Source: Comamonas testosteroni (GTDB lineage Bacteria; Pseudomonadota; Gammaproteobacteria; Burkholderiales; Burkholderiaceae_C). From it: a stretch of 64,000 nt of DNA. Positions 42,283 to 53,276 of this stretch are shown piece after piece. Made by a program: the position numbers and the translations under genes. The stretch is from assembly GCF_030505195.1 (NCBI RefSeq), contig NZ_CP129672.1:930001-994000 (forward strand), written 5' to 3'. Position 1 is the stretch's first letter, and every line of letters begins with the position of its first letter. The notes under the pieces are model-generated. The model was not told where the DNA came from, searched no databases, and saw nothing but the letters and a program-made list of their open reading frames with translations.

Positions 42283-44982
42283 ATGACCCAGTTTGCTAAA
42301 GAAACTCTGCCCATCAGCCTTGAAGAGGAGATGCGTCGCAGTTATCTCGATTACGCCATGAGCGTGATCGTGGGCCGGGCGCTTCCTGATGCGCGTGATG
42401 GCCTCAAGCCCGTGCACCGCCGCGTTCTGTACGCCATGCACGAACTCAATAACGACTGGAACCGTCCTTACAAGAAGTCGGCGCGTATCGTCGGTGACGT
42501 GATCGGTAAATACCACCCTCACGGCGACAGCGCGGTCTACGACACCATCGTGCGTATGGCTCAGGACTTCTCGCTGCGCCACATGCTGGTCGATGGTCAG
42601 GGCAACTTCGGCTCGGTGGACGGCGACAGCGCCGCCGCCATGCGTTACACGGAAATCCGCCTCTCCAAGATCGCCCATGAAATGCTGGGCGACATCGACA
42701 AGGAGACCGTGGACTTCGGCCCCAACTACGACGGCTCCGAGAGCGAACCACTGGTGCTGCCAAGCCGCCTGCCCAACCTGCTGGTCAACGGCTCCTCGGG
42801 TATTGCCGTGGGTATGGCCACGAATATCCCGCCGCACAACCTCAATGAGGTAGTGGACGGCTGCCTGCATTTGCTGCACAACCCCGAAGCTTCCCTCGAC
42901 GAGCTGATGGAGATCATTCCCGCGCCCGATTTCCCCACGGCCGGCATCATCTACGGCATTAACGGCGTCAAGGAAGGCTATCGCACCGGCCGTGGCCGCG
43001 TGGTGATGCGTGCCAAGTGCCACTTCGAGGACATCGACAAGGGCCAGCGCCAGTCCATCATCGTTGACGAGCTGCCCTACCAGGTCAACAAGAAGACGCT
43101 GCAGGAGCGCATGGCCGAGCTGGTGCACGAAAAGAAGATCGAGGGCATCAGCCATATCCAGGACGAGTCGGACAAGTCCGGCATGCGCCTGGTGATCGAA
43201 TTGAAGCGCGGCGAAGTGCCCGAGGTGGTGCTCAACAACCTCTACAAGCTGACCCAGCTGCAAGACACCTTCGGCATGAACATGGTGGCGCTGGTCAACG
43301 GCCAGCCCAAGCTGTGCAACCTGAAGGATCTGATCCAGGTCTTCCTGGAGCACCGCCGCGAAGTGGTGACCCGCCGCACCGTGTTTGAGCTGCGCAAGGC
43401 GCGCGACCGCGGCCATGTGCTGGAAGGTCTGGCCGTCGCACTGGCCAATATCGACGACTTCATCGCCATCATCCGCAACGCTCCCACACCTCCCGTGGCC
43501 AAGGCCGCGCTGATGGAGAAATCCTGGGACAGCAAGCTGGTGCGCGAGATGCTCACCCGCACGCGCACCGACGGCGGTGTGGTCAATGCCGACGACTATC
43601 GCCCCGAGGGCCTGGAAGTCGAATTCGGCATGCAGCAAAACGGCCAGTACCGCCTGTCCGAAACCCAGGCCCAGGAAATTTTGCAGATGCGTCTGCAACG
43701 CCTGACGGGCCTTGAGCAAGACAAGATCGTGGCCGAGTACAAGGACGTCATGTCGGTCATCGAAGACCTGCTGGACATCCTGGCCAAGCCCGAGCGCGTC
43801 TCCATCATCATTGGCGAAGAACTCAACGCCGTGAAGGCCGAGTTCGGTCAGTCCAAGAAGGGCGAGCGTCGCTCCACCGTGGAGTACAGCGCGCAAGACC
43901 TGTCCACCGAAGATCTGATCACGCCCACCGACATGGTGGTGACGCTCTCGCACACCGGCTACATCAAGAGCCAGCCCCTGTCCGAGTACCGCTCGCAAAA
44001 GCGCGGCGGCCGCGGCAAGCAGGCCACGGCTACCAAAGAAGACGACTGGATCGACCAGCTCTTCATTGCCAACACGCACGACTACCTGCTGTGCTTCTCC
44101 AACCGTGGCCGCATGTACTGGCTCAAGGTCTGGGAAGTGCCCTCGGGCTCGCGCGGCTCGCGTGGTCGTCCCATCGTCAACATGTTCCCGCTGCAGGACG
44201 GCGAGAAGATCAACGTGGTGCTGCCGCTCACGGGCGAAAACCGCAGCTTCCCCGAAGATCACTTCGTCTTCATGGCCACCAGCATGGGCACCGTCAAGAA
44301 GACGGCGCTGACCGAGTTCAGCAACCCGCGCAAGGCCGGCATCATTGCCGTGGGCCTGGACGAAGGCGACTACCTGATCGGCGCCGCGCTGACCGACGGC
44401 AAGCATGATGTGATGCTGTTCAGCGACGGCGGCAAGGCCGTGCGCTTTGACGAGAACGATGTACGCCCCATGGGCCGCAATGCGCGCGGCGTGCGCGGCA
44501 TGAACATCGAGGAGCATCAGAACGTGATCGCCATGCTGGTTGCCGAGGCCGATGACGGCACGGGCAATGTGGTGGCGGGTTCGCAAAGCGTGCTGACCGC
44601 CACCGAAAACGGCTACGGCAAGCGCACCGCCATCAGCGAATACACGCGCCACGGCCGCGGCACCAAGGGCATGATTGCGATCCAGCAGTCCGAGCGCAAC
44701 GGCAAGGTTGTGGCAGCCACCCTGGTGGCACCCGAGGATGAGATCATGCTGATTACCGACACCGGCGTGCTGGTGCGTACCAGGGTGGCGGAAATCCGCG
44801 AGCTGGGCCGCGCCACGCAGGGCGTGACGCTGATCAACCTGGACGAAGGTGCCAAGCTCATCGGCCTGCAGCGCATCGTCGAAAATGATGCCAACGACAG
44901 TGCCGGCGAGGACGGTGAAGCCGATGATTCCGGCAGCGCCGGCGCCGAAGAAGGCACAGCCGAGTCCGGCGACGCCTCCTGA
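42283..44982 (+). CDS. gyrA: DNA gyrase subunit A
   Basis: An 899-residue topoisomerase subunit that breaks and rejoins DNA and with GyrB introduces negative supercoils. The catalytic tyrosine is Y122 in MRYTE. The quinolone-resistance positions S83 and D87 ([10 protein letters not shown]) are both wild-type. The winged-helix and tower domains are followed by the C-terminal wrapping domain with the GyrA box QKRGGRGK, and an acidic tail ([20 protein letters not shown]). The usual length is about 875-900. It is followed by a terminator at 45019-45055. Confidence 0.98.
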   Translation: MTQFAKETLPISLEEEMRRSYLDYAMSVIVGRALPDARDGLKPVHRRVLYAMHELNNDWNRPYKKSARIVGDVIGKYHPHGDSAVYDTIVRMAQDFSLRHMLVDGQGNFGSVDGDSAAAMRYTEIRLSKIAHEMLGDIDKETVDFGPNYDGSESEPLVLPSRLPNLLVNGSSGIAVGMATNIPPHNLNEVVDGCLHLLHNPEASLDELMEIIPAPDFPTAGIIYGINGVKEGYRTGRGRVVMRAKCHFEDIDKGQRQSIIVDELPYQVNKKTLQERMAELVHEKKIEGISHIQDESDKSGMRLVIELKRGEVPEVVLNNLYKLTQLQDTFGMNMVALVNGQPKLCNLKDLIQVFLEHRREVVTRRTVFELRKARDRGHVLEGLAVALANIDDFIAIIRNAPTPPVAKAALMEKSWDSKLVREMLTRTRTDGGVVNADDYRPEGLEVEFGMQQNGQYRLSETQAQEILQMRLQRLTGLEQDKIVAEYKDVMSVIEDLLDILAKPERVSIIIGEELNAVKAEFGQSKKGERRSTVEYSAQDLSTEDLITPTDMVVTLSHTGYIKSQPLSEYRSQKRGGRGKQATATKEDDWIDQLFIANTHDYLLCFSNRGRMYWLKVWEVPSGSRGSRGRPIVNMFPLQDGEKINVVLPLTGENRSFPEDHFVFMATSMGTVKKTALTEFSNPRKAGIIAVGLDEGDYLIGAALTDGKHDVMLFSDGGKAVRFDENDVRPMGRNARGVRGMNIEEHQNVIAMLVAEADDGTGNVVAGSQSVLTATENGYGKRTAISEYTRHGRGTKGMIAIQQSERNGKVVAATLVAPEDEIMLITDTGVLVRTRVAEIRELGRATQGVTLINLDEGAKLIGLQRIVENDANDSAGEDGEADDSGSAGAEEGTAESGDAS

Positions 44983-45018
44983 TCGACCAGCCCCTGGCTG
45001 ACCCGGTCCGGACCGGAT

Positions 45019-45055
45019 GCCACGGGCATGGCCCCATGCCCGTGGCCCAATTTTT
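45019..45055 (+). terminator. gyrA terminator
   Basis: A perfect 13-bp stem (45019-45031 and 45034-45046) with a 2-base loop is followed by CCAA and five T. It lies about 40 bases past gyrA, although serC follows only 57 bases later. Confidence 0.85.
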
Positions 45056-45111
45056 GATCGCTGAAAGCGCAGGCTAGACAAGCGCTTTCACATGTTTTGA
45101 GCGTAAATCTG

Positions 45112-46221
45112 ATGAACCGCCCTTTTAACTTCTCCGCAGGCCCCGCCGCCATCCCTGAAGAAGTGCTGCAGACCGCAGCCGCCGAAATGCTGGACTGGCA
45201 CGGATCCGGCATGGGGGTGATGGAAATGAGCCACCGCGGCAAGGAATTCATCAGCATCTACGAAGCCGCCGAAGCCGATCTGCGCGAGCTGCTGGCCGTG
45301 CCCGCCCACTTCAAGATCCTGTTCATGCAGGGCGGCGGCATTGCCGAAAACGCCATCGTGCCCATGAACCTGTCGCGCGCCGGTGTGGTGGACTTTGTGG
45401 TGACCGGCAGCTGGAGCCAGAAGTCGGCCAAGGAAGCCGCAAAATACGCCAGCGATGCCAATGTGGCCGCCAGCGCCAAGGACAGCGACTACACCACGAT
45501 TCCCGCTGCCAGCAGCTGGAATCTGAGCCGCGGCGCCAGCTATGTGCACATCTGCAGCAACGAGACCATTCACGGCGTGGAGTTCCATGAGCTGCCCGAC
45601 CTCCAGGCCCTGGGCTCGGATGCACCGCTGGTCATCGACTTTTCCTCGCACGTAGCCTCGCGCTCCATCGACTGGAGCCGCGTGGGTCTGGCCTTTGGCG
45701 GCGCGCAAAAGAACATCGGCCCCGCAGGCCTGACCATCGTCATCGTGCGCGAAGACCTGCTGGGCCATGCCCTGCCCGTCTGCCCCTCGGCGTTTGATTA
45801 CAAAACCGTGGCCGACAACGGCAGCATGTACAACACGCCTCCCACCTGGGGCATCTACATGGCCGGCCTTACCTTCCAGTGGCTCAAGCGTCAGACCGAG
45901 GGCAATCTGAGCGGCGTGGCCGCCATGGAAGCGCGCAACATCGCCAAGGCCAAGCTGTTCTATGACTATGTGGACCAGTCCTCGTTCTATGTGAACAAGG
46001 TGGCCGCGAACTGCCGCTCGCGCATGAACATTCCGTTCTTCCTTCATGATGAGTCGCGCAACGACGCCTTCCTGGCCGGCGCCAAGCAAGCCGGCCTGCT
46101 GCAGCTCAAGGGCCACAAGTCCGTGGGCGGCATGCGTGCCAGCATCTACAACGCCATGCCCATCGAAGGCGTGCAGGCGCTGGTCGACTACATGCGGGAC
46201 TTCGAGCAACGTCAGGCCTGA
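45112..46221 (+). CDS. serC: Phosphoserine aminotransferase
   Basis: A 369-residue class V PLP aminotransferase that converts 3-phosphohydroxypyruvate to phosphoserine and also serves pyridoxine synthesis. It starts [20 protein letters not shown] at 45112; an upstream TTG at 45097 is in frame but weaker. Conserved parts are SHRGKEF, FMQGGG, and the PLP Lys in [12 protein letters not shown], then a substrate site near [20 protein letters not shown]. It opens the serC-pheA-tyrA-aroA/cmk-rpsA order typical of proteobacteria. Confidence 0.97.
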   Translation: MNRPFNFSAGPAAIPEEVLQTAAAEMLDWHGSGMGVMEMSHRGKEFISIYEAAEADLRELLAVPAHFKILFMQGGGIAENAIVPMNLSRAGVVDFVVTGSWSQKSAKEAAKYASDANVAASAKDSDYTTIPAASSWNLSRGASYVHICSNETIHGVEFHELPDLQALGSDAPLVIDFSSHVASRSIDWSRVGLAFGGAQKNIGPAGLTIVIVREDLLGHALPVCPSAFDYKTVADNGSMYNTPPTWGIYMAGLTFQWLKRQTEGNLSGVAAMEARNIAKAKLFYDYVDQSSFYVNKVAANCRSRMNIPFFLHDESRNDAFLAGAKQAGLLQLKGHKSVGGMRASIYNAMPIEGVQALVDYMRDFEQRQA

Positions 46222-46343
46222 GCCCCACCCTTAGCCTTGTAAAAAGATGAGCTGCCAGCGCTTTATCTGCAAGTACTTCACCAAGGTTTTGGTCTGAAAT
46301 CCTTGTGCAACTTGCGCCAGCAGCTATGAAATTTGAGAGATTC

Positions 46344-47444
46344 ATGAGCCAAGAACCCCAAGCCAGCCCCGAGCTGTTGTCGCTGCGCAACCAGATCGAT
46401 TCCCTGGACCGCCAGTTGCTGGAGCTGGTCAACCAGCGCGCCCATGTGGCCGAGCAGGTGGGCGAGCTCAAGAAGAAGGAAGGCTCGGCCTACTTCCGCC
46501 CGGACCGGGTGGCCCAGGTGATCGAGAAGATCAAGTCCAACAACCCCGGCCCGCTCAAGGGCGCGCATGTGGCCGCCATCTGGCGCGAGATCATGTCGGC
46601 CTGCCTGGCGCTGGAATCTCCCCAGCGCGTGGCCGTGCTCGGCCCGGCCGGCACCTTCTGCGAAGAAGCCGCGATCCAGTACTTCGGCGGCGCAGCCGAC
46701 CTGATGTACTGCAACAGCTTCGAGGAAGTCTTTCATGCCACGGCCGCCGGCAGCGCCCAGTACGGCGTGGTGGGCGTGGAGAACTCCAACGAGGGCGTGG
46801 TCACACGATCGCTGGACATGTTTCTGCACACGCCCTGCCATGTGGTGGGCGAGGTCAGCATGCTGATCCGCCACAATCTGATGCGCACCAGCAACACGCT
46901 GGACGGCATCGAGGTCGTGGCCGCCCACCCCCAGGCTCTGGCCCAGTGCCAGGGCTGGCTGTCCAAGCATCTACCCCATGCCGAACGTCGCCCCGTGGAG
47001 AGCAATGCCGAAGGCGCACGCCTGGCGGCCCTGCACCCCAACTGGGCCGGCATTGCAGGTGAGCGCGCCGCCCAGCAGTTCGGCCTGCACATCGTCAGCC
47101 ACGCGATTCAGGACGATGCCTACAACCGTACCCGTTTCGCCGTCATCTGCCTGCCGCACACGCTGGCCACGGCCGCGCCCAGCGGCAGCGACTGCACCAG
47201 CCTGGTGATCTCGGTGCCCAACACGGCCGGCGCCGTGCATGACCTGCTGGTGCCGCTGAAGAAGCATGGCGTCTCGATGACGCGCTTCGAGTCGCGCCCG
47301 GCCCGCACCGGCCAATGGGAGTATTACTTCTACATCGACATCGAAGGCCACCCGGCCCAGGCCAATGTGGCCGCCGCCCTGCAGGAGCTGCAGGGCCTGT
47401 GCGCGTTCTACAAGGTGCTGGGCACCTACCCGGTGAGCAAGTGA
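46344..47444 (+). CDS. pheA: Bifunctional chorismate mutase/prephenate dehydratase
   Basis: A 366-residue P-protein for phenylalanine synthesis. Residues about 10-90 are an AroQ chorismate mutase (LLSLRNQIDSLDRQLLELVN), about 97-275 the prephenate dehydratase (VAVLGPAGTFCEEAAIQYFG, with DDAYNRTRFAVI near the end), and about 287-365 the ACT domain for Phe feedback (GAVHDLLVPLKKHGVSMTRF, then ESRPARTGQWEYYFYIDIEG). The ATG at 46344 has GAGAG upstream; two earlier in-frame ATGs are less well placed. Its stop overlaps the tyrA start in TGATG. Confidence 0.96.
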   Translation: MSQEPQASPELLSLRNQIDSLDRQLLELVNQRAHVAEQVGELKKKEGSAYFRPDRVAQVIEKIKSNNPGPLKGAHVAAIWREIMSACLALESPQRVAVLGPAGTFCEEAAIQYFGGAADLMYCNSFEEVFHATAAGSAQYGVVGVENSNEGVVTRSLDMFLHTPCHVVGEVSMLIRHNLMRTSNTLDGIEVVAAHPQALAQCQGWLSKHLPHAERRPVESNAEGARLAALHPNWAGIAGERAAQQFGLHIVSHAIQDDAYNRTRFAVICLPHTLATAAPSGSDCTSLVISVPNTAGAVHDLLVPLKKHGVSMTRFESRPARTGQWEYYFYIDIEGHPAQANVAAALQELQGLCAFYKVLGTYPVSK

Positions 47445-48340
47445 TGGCGACTCAGGAATTGCAGCCGTTCGAGCAGCTCGGCTTGATCGGCTGCGGATTG
47501 ATGGGTGGCTCCTTCGCCCTGGCACTCAAGAAGGCCGGCCTGGTCAAGCGCGTGGTGGGCTACAGCAAATCGCCCTCGACCACCGAGCGCGCCCGCCAGA
47601 TGGGCGTGATCGATGTGGAAGCTCCCTCCGCCCTGCTGGCGGCGGCCGGTGCCGACCTGGTGCTGCTGGCCGTGCCCGTGGCGGCCACCGAGGCCACGCT
47701 CAAGTCCATCAAGCATCTGGTCACGCCCCAGATGATGATCATGGACGTGGGCTCCACCAAGGTCGATGTGGTGCAGGCCGCACGTTCGGCGCTGCGCGAC
47801 CAGATGGGCAGCTTTGTGCCCGCCCACCCCATCACCGGCAAGGAAGTGGCCGGCGTGGAGCACGCCGACGTCAAGCTCTACCAGGGCGCCCAGGTCGTGC
47901 TGACCCCTACGGAGCGCACGCTGACCGCGCATCTGACCAAGGCCCAGGCGCTGTGGCAGGCCCTGGGCTGCAAGGTCACGGCCATGTCGCCCGAGGCCCA
48001 TGACTGCGCACTCGCCACCGTCAGCCACCTGCCCCATCTGCTGGCATTCGCCATGATGCAAAGCGTGCTGAACCAGCCCGGCGCCGACGATATGCTGTCG
48101 CTGGCCGGGCCTGGCTTTCGCGATTTCACCCGCATCGGTGCCGGCGACCCCAAGCTCTGGCGCGACGTGCTGCTGGCCAACCGCGATCAGGTGCTGGCCC
48201 AGTCGCGCCAGTTCCGCCAGGCACTGGAGCAGCTCGAAGGGCTGATGCAGGCCAACGACGGTCAGGGCCTGCAGGACCGTCTGACCCTGGCCAGCGCCGC
48301 TCGCGCCGAATGGACCTTGGGCGGCAAGCGAGGCTCTTAA
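47444..48340 (+). CDS. tyrA: Prephenate dehydrogenase
   Basis: A 298-residue NAD(P)-dependent dehydrogenase for tyrosine synthesis. The Rossmann motif is GLIGCGLMGGSFALAL, followed by VVGYSKSPSTTERARQMGVI. The catalytic His lies in PAHPITGKEVAGVEHADVKL, and the dimerisation helix has ALATVSHLPHLLAFAM. It is coupled to pheA by the TGATG overlap. It has no mutase or ACT domain, so Tyr feedback must act differently. aroA/cmk follows after 107 bases. Confidence 0.95.
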   Translation: MATQELQPFEQLGLIGCGLMGGSFALALKKAGLVKRVVGYSKSPSTTERARQMGVIDVEAPSALLAAAGADLVLLAVPVAATEATLKSIKHLVTPQMMIMDVGSTKVDVVQAARSALRDQMGSFVPAHPITGKEVAGVEHADVKLYQGAQVVLTPTERTLTAHLTKAQALWQALGCKVTAMSPEAHDCALATVSHLPHLLAFAMMQSVLNQPGADDMLSLAGPGFRDFTRIGAGDPKLWRDVLLANRDQVLAQSRQFRQALEQLEGLMQANDGQGLQDRLTLASAARAEWTLGGKRGS

Positions 48341-48447
48341 ACTAGCGGCGTCGATCTATTCACCCAACCGCCACAGACACCGGGCAAAGCCCGCCGCGCA
48401 GCCCCGGTGTCCAAGCAGCCAGACTGCGCAGGGGTTACGAGAGTTTT

Positions 48448-50520
48448 ATGTTCACCACCGAATTTCTGGATCTGCCCGCACTGGACTCCGCCAACGGCAG
48501 CGTCAGCCTGCCAGGCTCCAAAAGCATCTCCAATCGCGTGCTGCTGCTGGCCGCGCTGAGCCAGGGCACCACCACCATCCACGACCTGCTGGATTCGGAT
48601 GACACCCGCGTCATGCTGACCGCACTCAAGCAACTGGGCTGCAGCATCAGCCCCGATTCCGTCACGCCCGGCCAGGCCATTGACGTCACCGGCATCGGCG
48701 GCCAGTTGCCCGCCAGCACCAAGGCGACCCTGTTCCTGGGCAATGCCGGCACGGCCATGCGCCCGCTGACTGCGGCGCTGTCGGTACTGGGCGGCGACTT
48801 CGAGATGACGGGCGTTCCCCGCATGTACGAGCGCCCTATCGGCGACCTGGTCGATGCGCTGCGCCAGTTGGGCTGCAGGATCGACTATCTGAAGGATGAA
48901 GGCTTTCCGCCCCTGAAGATCGGCCAGCCCGACTTCAGCCAACTGGGCAGCGAATCCATCAAGGTGCGCGGCGATGTCTCCAGCCAGTTCCTGACCTCGT
49001 TGCTGATGGCCCTGCCCCTGCTGGCCAATGTCCCCGGGGCACAGCGCGACATCACCATCGAGGTGGTGGGCGAGCTGATCTCCAAGCCCTATATCCACAT
49101 CACGCTGGAGCTGCTGGCGCGCTTCGGCATTGCCGTGAAAAACGACAACTGGCAACGTTTCGTGATCCCTGCAGGCTGCCGCTTCCAGTCGCCTGGTGCC
49201 ATCCATGTGGAGGCCGATGCCTCTTCCGCCAGTTACTTCATCGCGCTGGGGGCAATTGCCACCGGAACGACCGATGACGCCGATGCAGACAACGCGCCGC
49301 AGCCCAAGAGCATCCGCATTCTGGGCGTGGGCCAGGACTCGATCCAGGGCGATATCCGCTTCATCGAGGCCGCCCAGGCCATGGGTGCGCAGATCGAAAG
49401 CGGCCCCAACTGGCTGCAGGTCAGCCGTGGCAGCTGGCCTCTGAAGGCCATTGACCTCGATTGCAACCATATCCCCGACGCGGCCATGACGCTGGGCACC
49501 ATGGCGCTGTATGCCGACGGCGTGACCACGCTGCGCAATATCGCCAGCTGGCGCGTCAAGGAAACCGACCGCATTGCCGCCATGGCGATCGAGCTGCGCA
49601 AACTGGGTGCTTCCGTGGAAGAAGGCGCGGACTACATCCGCATCACCCCCCCGGCCGGCAAGACCGCCTGGAAAGCAGCCAGCATCCACACCTATGACGA
49701 CCACCGCGTCGCCATGTGCTTCTCCCTGGCGGCCTTCAACCCGGCCAAGCTGCCCGTGCGCATCGAAGACCCCAAGTGCGTGGCCAAGACCTTCCCCGAC
49801 TACTTCGAGGCACTGTTCTCCGTCAGCGAAGCCGAGCGCGAGCATATTCCCGTGATCTGCATTGACGGGCCCACGGCCTCCGGCAAGGGCACGATTGCCG
49901 CAGAAGTCGCCAGGGCACTGGGCTACCAGTTGCTGGACTCCGGTGCGCTCTATCGCATCACCGGCCTGGCCGCATCGCGTGCCGGCATGACGCTTGATGA
50001 ATCGAACGAAGAAACCATTGCCGAGATGGCGCTGGACATGCCCGTGCGCTTCGATGCGCAGCAGCGTGTCTGGCTCGGCGAGGAGGACATCAGCCTGGCC
50101 ATTCGCAGCGAAGAAGCCGGCATGAATGCCTCGCGCGTATCGGCCCTACCCGCCGTGCGCACCGCGCTGGTGGATCTGCAATTGTCCTTCCAGGCCCTGC
50201 CCGGGCTGGTTGCCGATGGCCGCGACATGGGTACGGTCATCTTCCCTCGCGCCCCGCTGAAGGTCTATTTGTGGGCCTCTGCCCAGTGCCGCGCCGAGCG
50301 CCGATATAAACAGTTGATTTCCAAAGGAATTTCAGCTAATATGTCCACCCTTTTGGCAGACCTTGAGGCGCGCGACGCCCGCGACATGAATCGCGCCACC
50401 GCTCCGCTCAAGCCCGCCGAGGATTCTTTGCAGCTCGACAGCTCCGAGATGACCATTGAAGAAGTGGTTGCCCAGGTGCTGTCGTGGTGGCAGGAACGCC
50501 AGCCGTTCGGCCGTCCTTGA
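48448..50520 (+). CDS. aroA-cmk: Fused EPSP synthase and cytidylate kinase
   Basis: A 690-residue two-domain protein. Residues about 1-455 are 3-phosphoshikimate 1-carboxyvinyltransferase: [33 protein letters not shown] (the glyphosate-sensitive class I form), and the active-site segment [21 protein letters not shown] short insert ([13 protein letters not shown], about 270-285) interrupts the second half. Residues about 462-690 are cytidylate kinase: P-loop GPTASGKGT, then [11 protein letters not shown], and [20 protein letters not shown]. The two genes are adjacent in many proteobacteria; the fusion is a known trait of Comamonadaceae. No stop or start separates the domains. Confidence 0.96.
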   Translation: MFTTEFLDLPALDSANGSVSLPGSKSISNRVLLLAALSQGTTTIHDLLDSDDTRVMLTALKQLGCSISPDSVTPGQAIDVTGIGGQLPASTKATLFLGNAGTAMRPLTAALSVLGGDFEMTGVPRMYERPIGDLVDALRQLGCRIDYLKDEGFPPLKIGQPDFSQLGSESIKVRGDVSSQFLTSLLMALPLLANVPGAQRDITIEVVGELISKPYIHITLELLARFGIAVKNDNWQRFVIPAGCRFQSPGAIHVEADASSASYFIALGAIATGTTDDADADNAPQPKSIRILGVGQDSIQGDIRFIEAAQAMGAQIESGPNWLQVSRGSWPLKAIDLDCNHIPDAAMTLGTMALYADGVTTLRNIASWRVKETDRIAAMAIELRKLGASVEEGADYIRITPPAGKTAWKAASIHTYDDHRVAMCFSLAAFNPAKLPVRIEDPKCVAKTFPDYFEALFSVSEAEREHIPVICIDGPTASGKGTIAAEVARALGYQLLDSGALYRITGLAASRAGMTLDESNEETIAEMALDMPVRFDAQQRVWLGEEDISLAIRSEEAGMNASRVSALPAVRTALVDLQLSFQALPGLVADGRDMGTVIFPRAPLKVYLWASAQCRAERRYKQLISKGISANMSTLLADLEARDARDMNRATAPLKPAEDSLQLDSSEMTIEEVVAQVLSWWQERQPFGRP

Positions 50521-50717
50521 AATTTCAGCTTGAAGTTTCAAGGGCAGCCCTGCATCTGGCTCGTTGGCCCTTGATGCCAGGTTCTCGCAGACCGCGAGCC
50601 GGCAGCAAGGTTGTTAACCTTTAACCCCGTGGGTCTCGAATCCACAACCTCCGCAATCAGTCTTAGAAACGCTTGGCAATGGTGCCGACGGAAACCTGAT
50701 TGCGGCCAAGGAACTAC

Positions 50718-52400
50718 ATGTCTGAATCTTTTGCCGCCCTTTTTGAAGAGTCGTTGACACGCACCGAAATGCGTCCTGGCGAAGTTATCACCGCTGAAGT
50801 CGTGCGCGTTGAGCACAACTTCGTGGTGGTGAACGCCGGCCTGAAGTCGGAAGCCTACGTGCCCCTCGACGAGTTCAAGAACGACCAGGGCGAAGTCGAA
50901 GTCCAAGTGGGTGACTTCGTGTCCGTGGCCATCGGCTCCATCGAAAACGGCTACGGCGACACCATCCTGTCCCGTGACACCGCCAAGCGTCTGGCTTCCT
51001 GGCTGTCGCTGGAAAAGGCTCTGGAATCCGGCGAATTCGTGACCGGCACCACTTCCGGCAAGGTCAAGGGCGGCCTGACCGTTCTGGTCAACGGCATCCG
51101 CGCTTTCCTGCCCGGTTCGCTGATCGACACACGTCCCATCAAGGACCTGACCCCCTACGAAAACAAGACCCTGGAATTCAAGGTCATCAAGCTGGATCGC
51201 AAGCGCAACAACGTGGTGCTGTCGCGCCGCGCTGTGGTGGAAGCCTCCATGGGCGAAGAGCGCGCCAAGCTGATGGAAACCCTGAAGGAAGGCGCTATCG
51301 TTCAGGGCGTGGTCAAGAACATCACCGAATACGGTGCGTTCGTGGACCTGGGCGGCATCGACGGCCTGCTGCACATCACCGACATGGCATGGCGCCGTGT
51401 GCGTCACCCCTCCGAAGTGGTGACTGCAGGCCAGGAAATCACTGCCAAGATCCTGAAGTTCGACACCGAAAAGAACCGCGTGTCCCTGGGTCTGAAGCAA
51501 ATGGGCGACGATCCCTGGATGGGCGTGGCTCGCCGCTACCCCTCCGCCACCCGTCTGTTCGGCAAGGTCACCAACATTGCCGACTACGGTGCATTCGTGG
51601 AACTGGAACCCGGCATCGAAGGCCTGGTGCACGTTTCCGAAATGGACTGGACCAACAAGAACATCGCTCCCACCAAGCTCGTGTCCCTGGGCGACGAAGT
51701 GGAAGTCATGGTTCTGGAAATCGACGAAGACAAGCGTCGCATCTCCCTGGGCATGAAGCAGTGCAAGGCTAACCCCTGGCAAGAATTCGCCCAGAACACC
51801 AAGCGCGGCGACCGCGTGAAGGGCCCCATCAAGTCCATCACCGACTTCGGCGTGTTCGTGGGTCTGGCTGCCGGTATCGACGGCCTGGTGCACCTGTCTG
51901 ACCTGTCGTGGAACGAAGCCGGCGAAGCCGCTGTTCGTAACTACAAGAAGGGTCAAGAAGTCGAAGCCATCGTGCTGGCCGTGGACGTTGAGCGCGAGCG
52001 CATCTCCCTGGGCATCAAGCAGCTGGACAGCGACCCCTTCACGACCTTCGTGACCGTGAACGACAAGGGCCAGATTGTGACCGGCAAGGTCAAGACCGTG
52101 GACGCCAAGGGCGCTGAAATCGACCTGGGTGAAGACATCATCGGCTACCTGCGCGCTTCCGAAATCTCGCAAGACCGCGTGGAAGATGCTCGCTCCGTTC
52201 TGAAGGAAGGCGACGAAGTGACTGCCGTGGTGGTGAACGTGGATCGCAAGAGCCGCAACATCCAGCTGTCCATCAAGCAAAAGGATCACGCTGAACAGCA
52301 AGTCGCCATGGCTTCCCTGTCGGCTCAGTCCTCCAAGGAAAACGCTGGTACCACCAGCCTGGGCGCTCTGCTGCGCGCCAAGCTGGACGCTGACAAGTAA
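50718..52400 (+). CDS. rpsA: 30S ribosomal protein S1
   Basis: A 560-residue RNA-binding protein that brings mRNA to the 30S subunit. It has six S1 OB-fold repeats, for example [20 protein letters not shown], then [20 protein letters not shown] and the parallel [20 protein letters not shown]. The ATG at 50718 follows AAGGAAC; an upstream TTG at 50700 is not needed. It is preceded by a 197-base leader that may carry the promoter and autoregulatory RNA. Terminator at 52455-52486. Confidence 0.97.
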   Translation: MSESFAALFEESLTRTEMRPGEVITAEVVRVEHNFVVVNAGLKSEAYVPLDEFKNDQGEVEVQVGDFVSVAIGSIENGYGDTILSRDTAKRLASWLSLEKALESGEFVTGTTSGKVKGGLTVLVNGIRAFLPGSLIDTRPIKDLTPYENKTLEFKVIKLDRKRNNVVLSRRAVVEASMGEERAKLMETLKEGAIVQGVVKNITEYGAFVDLGGIDGLLHITDMAWRRVRHPSEVVTAGQEITAKILKFDTEKNRVSLGLKQMGDDPWMGVARRYPSATRLFGKVTNIADYGAFVELEPGIEGLVHVSEMDWTNKNIAPTKLVSLGDEVEVMVLEIDEDKRRISLGMKQCKANPWQEFAQNTKRGDRVKGPIKSITDFGVFVGLAAGIDGLVHLSDLSWNEAGEAAVRNYKKGQEVEAIVLAVDVERERISLGIKQLDSDPFTTFVTVNDKGQIVTGKVKTVDAKGAEIDLGEDIIGYLRASEISQDRVEDARSVLKEGDEVTAVVVNVDRKSRNIQLSIKQKDHAEQQVAMASLSAQSSKENAGTTSLGALLRAKLDADK

Positions 52401-52454
52401 ATCTTGCATCAGCCGGTCAGCCAGCTCGCCTGACTGACCGCTAAGCGTCAAAGA

Positions 52455-52486
52455 CAACGGGCGCCCTGTGCGCCCGTTGTTGTTTT
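52455..52486 (+). terminator. rpsA terminator
   Basis: CAACGGGCG (52455-52463) pairs with CGCCCGTTG (52471-52479), followed by TTGTTTT. It lies between rpsA and ihfB. Confidence 0.8.
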
Positions 52487-52509
52487 CAACCTAGAGCCTC
52501 TGCCACCCG

Positions 52510-52830
52510 ATGACCCGATCCGATCTCGTCGAAGAACTTGCCGCCCAATTTGGCCAACTCAACCAACGTGATGCCGAGCAGGCCGTCAAAACCATTCTGG
52601 ATGCCGTCAGTGATGCCCTGGTGCGCGGTCACCGCATTGAAATTCGCGGCTTTGGCAGCTTTGCCATCAATCACCGCCAGCCCCGCATAGGCCGCAACCC
52701 CCGCTCCGGCGAGTCCGTTCAGGTTCCCTCCAAGCGCGTTCCTCATTTCAAGCCCGGCAAGGCCCTGCGCGAAGCCGTGGACAATCTCAAGGCCGAAGAC
52801 TCCGCTGCCCAGCAGCCGCAGACCGCCTGA
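52510..52830 (+). CDS. ihfB: Integration host factor subunit beta
   Basis: A 106-residue HU/IHF-family DNA-bending protein that pairs with IhfA. It starts [20 protein letters not shown] and carries the DNA-binding signature [20 protein letters not shown], then [20 protein letters not shown]. The C-terminal about 15 residues are an Ala/Gln-rich extension. It follows rpsA in the usual rpsA-ihfB-lapAB order. IHF is also needed by many tyrosine integrases such as that of the neighbouring element. Confidence 0.95.
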   Translation: MTRSDLVEELAAQFGQLNQRDAEQAVKTILDAVSDALVRGHRIEIRGFGSFAINHRQPRIGRNPRSGESVQVPSKRVPHFKPGKALREAVDNLKAEDSAAQQPQTA

Positions 52831-52940
52831 AGTCCATGGGCACCGTCAGCCACCTCAGGACTGACCATGCCGTCCGTTTGCCAGTCCGCGCATAGGCTGG
52901 CCTAAAATCTTCCCGTCACACAAGGCGCATAAAGGGAAGC

Positions 52941-53276
52941 ATGAAATACCTGCTGTGGCTGCTCAAGGCAGCCATTTTTTTCACTCTGTTCGCATTCGCG
53001 CTCAACAACCAGCAAGACGCCACCGTGCATTTCTTCTTTGGCACGGCCTGGACCGCACCTCTGGTACTGGTGGTTCTGGCGGCTTTTGCGCTGGGTCTTT
53101 TTGTCGGAGTGCTTGGCATGGTGCCGCGCTGGCTCAAGCATCGCAGCGCAGCGCGCGAGGCTCAGGCCACGCAACAGGCACCGAACACCGCAGACAACGC
53201 CACCAGTGCAGCGCCTGCGGTGAAGGAACAGAACTCTTCTTCGATCATTGCGCCGGGCGACGTGCATGGAATTTAA
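52941..53276 (+). CDS. lapA: LapA-family inner membrane protein
   Basis: A 111-residue membrane protein (DUF1049/YciS family) with two transmembrane segments, about 5-22 (LWLLKAAIFFTLFAFAL) and 40-62 (APLVLVVLAAFALGLFVGVL), and a cytoplasmic Ala/Gln-rich tail. LapA and LapB regulate lipopolysaccharide synthesis by directing LpxC to FtsH degradation. AGGGAAGC precedes the ATG. It overlaps lapB by 11 bases. Confidence 0.88.
   Translation: MKYLLWLLKAAIFFTLFAFALNNQQDATVHFFFGTAWTAPLVLVVLAAFALGLFVGVLGMVPRWLKHRSAAREAQATQQAPNTADNATSAAPAVKEQNSSSIIAPGDVHGI

Noticed and set aside
42529..42543. Quinolone-resistance change in gyrA
   Set aside because: Positions 83 and 87 are Ser and Asp, the susceptible residues.
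42277..45081. A 934-codon open frame antisense to gyrA
   Set aside because: It is a GC-rich shadow of gyrA. The sense frame encodes an unambiguous GyrA, and the antisense translation has no domain.
48337..52457. Long antisense frames over aroA/cmk (48337-49845) and rpsA (50538-52457)
   Set aside because: Both mirror highly conserved sense genes with strong codon bias; His/Gly/Ala-rich translations are typical of shadows.
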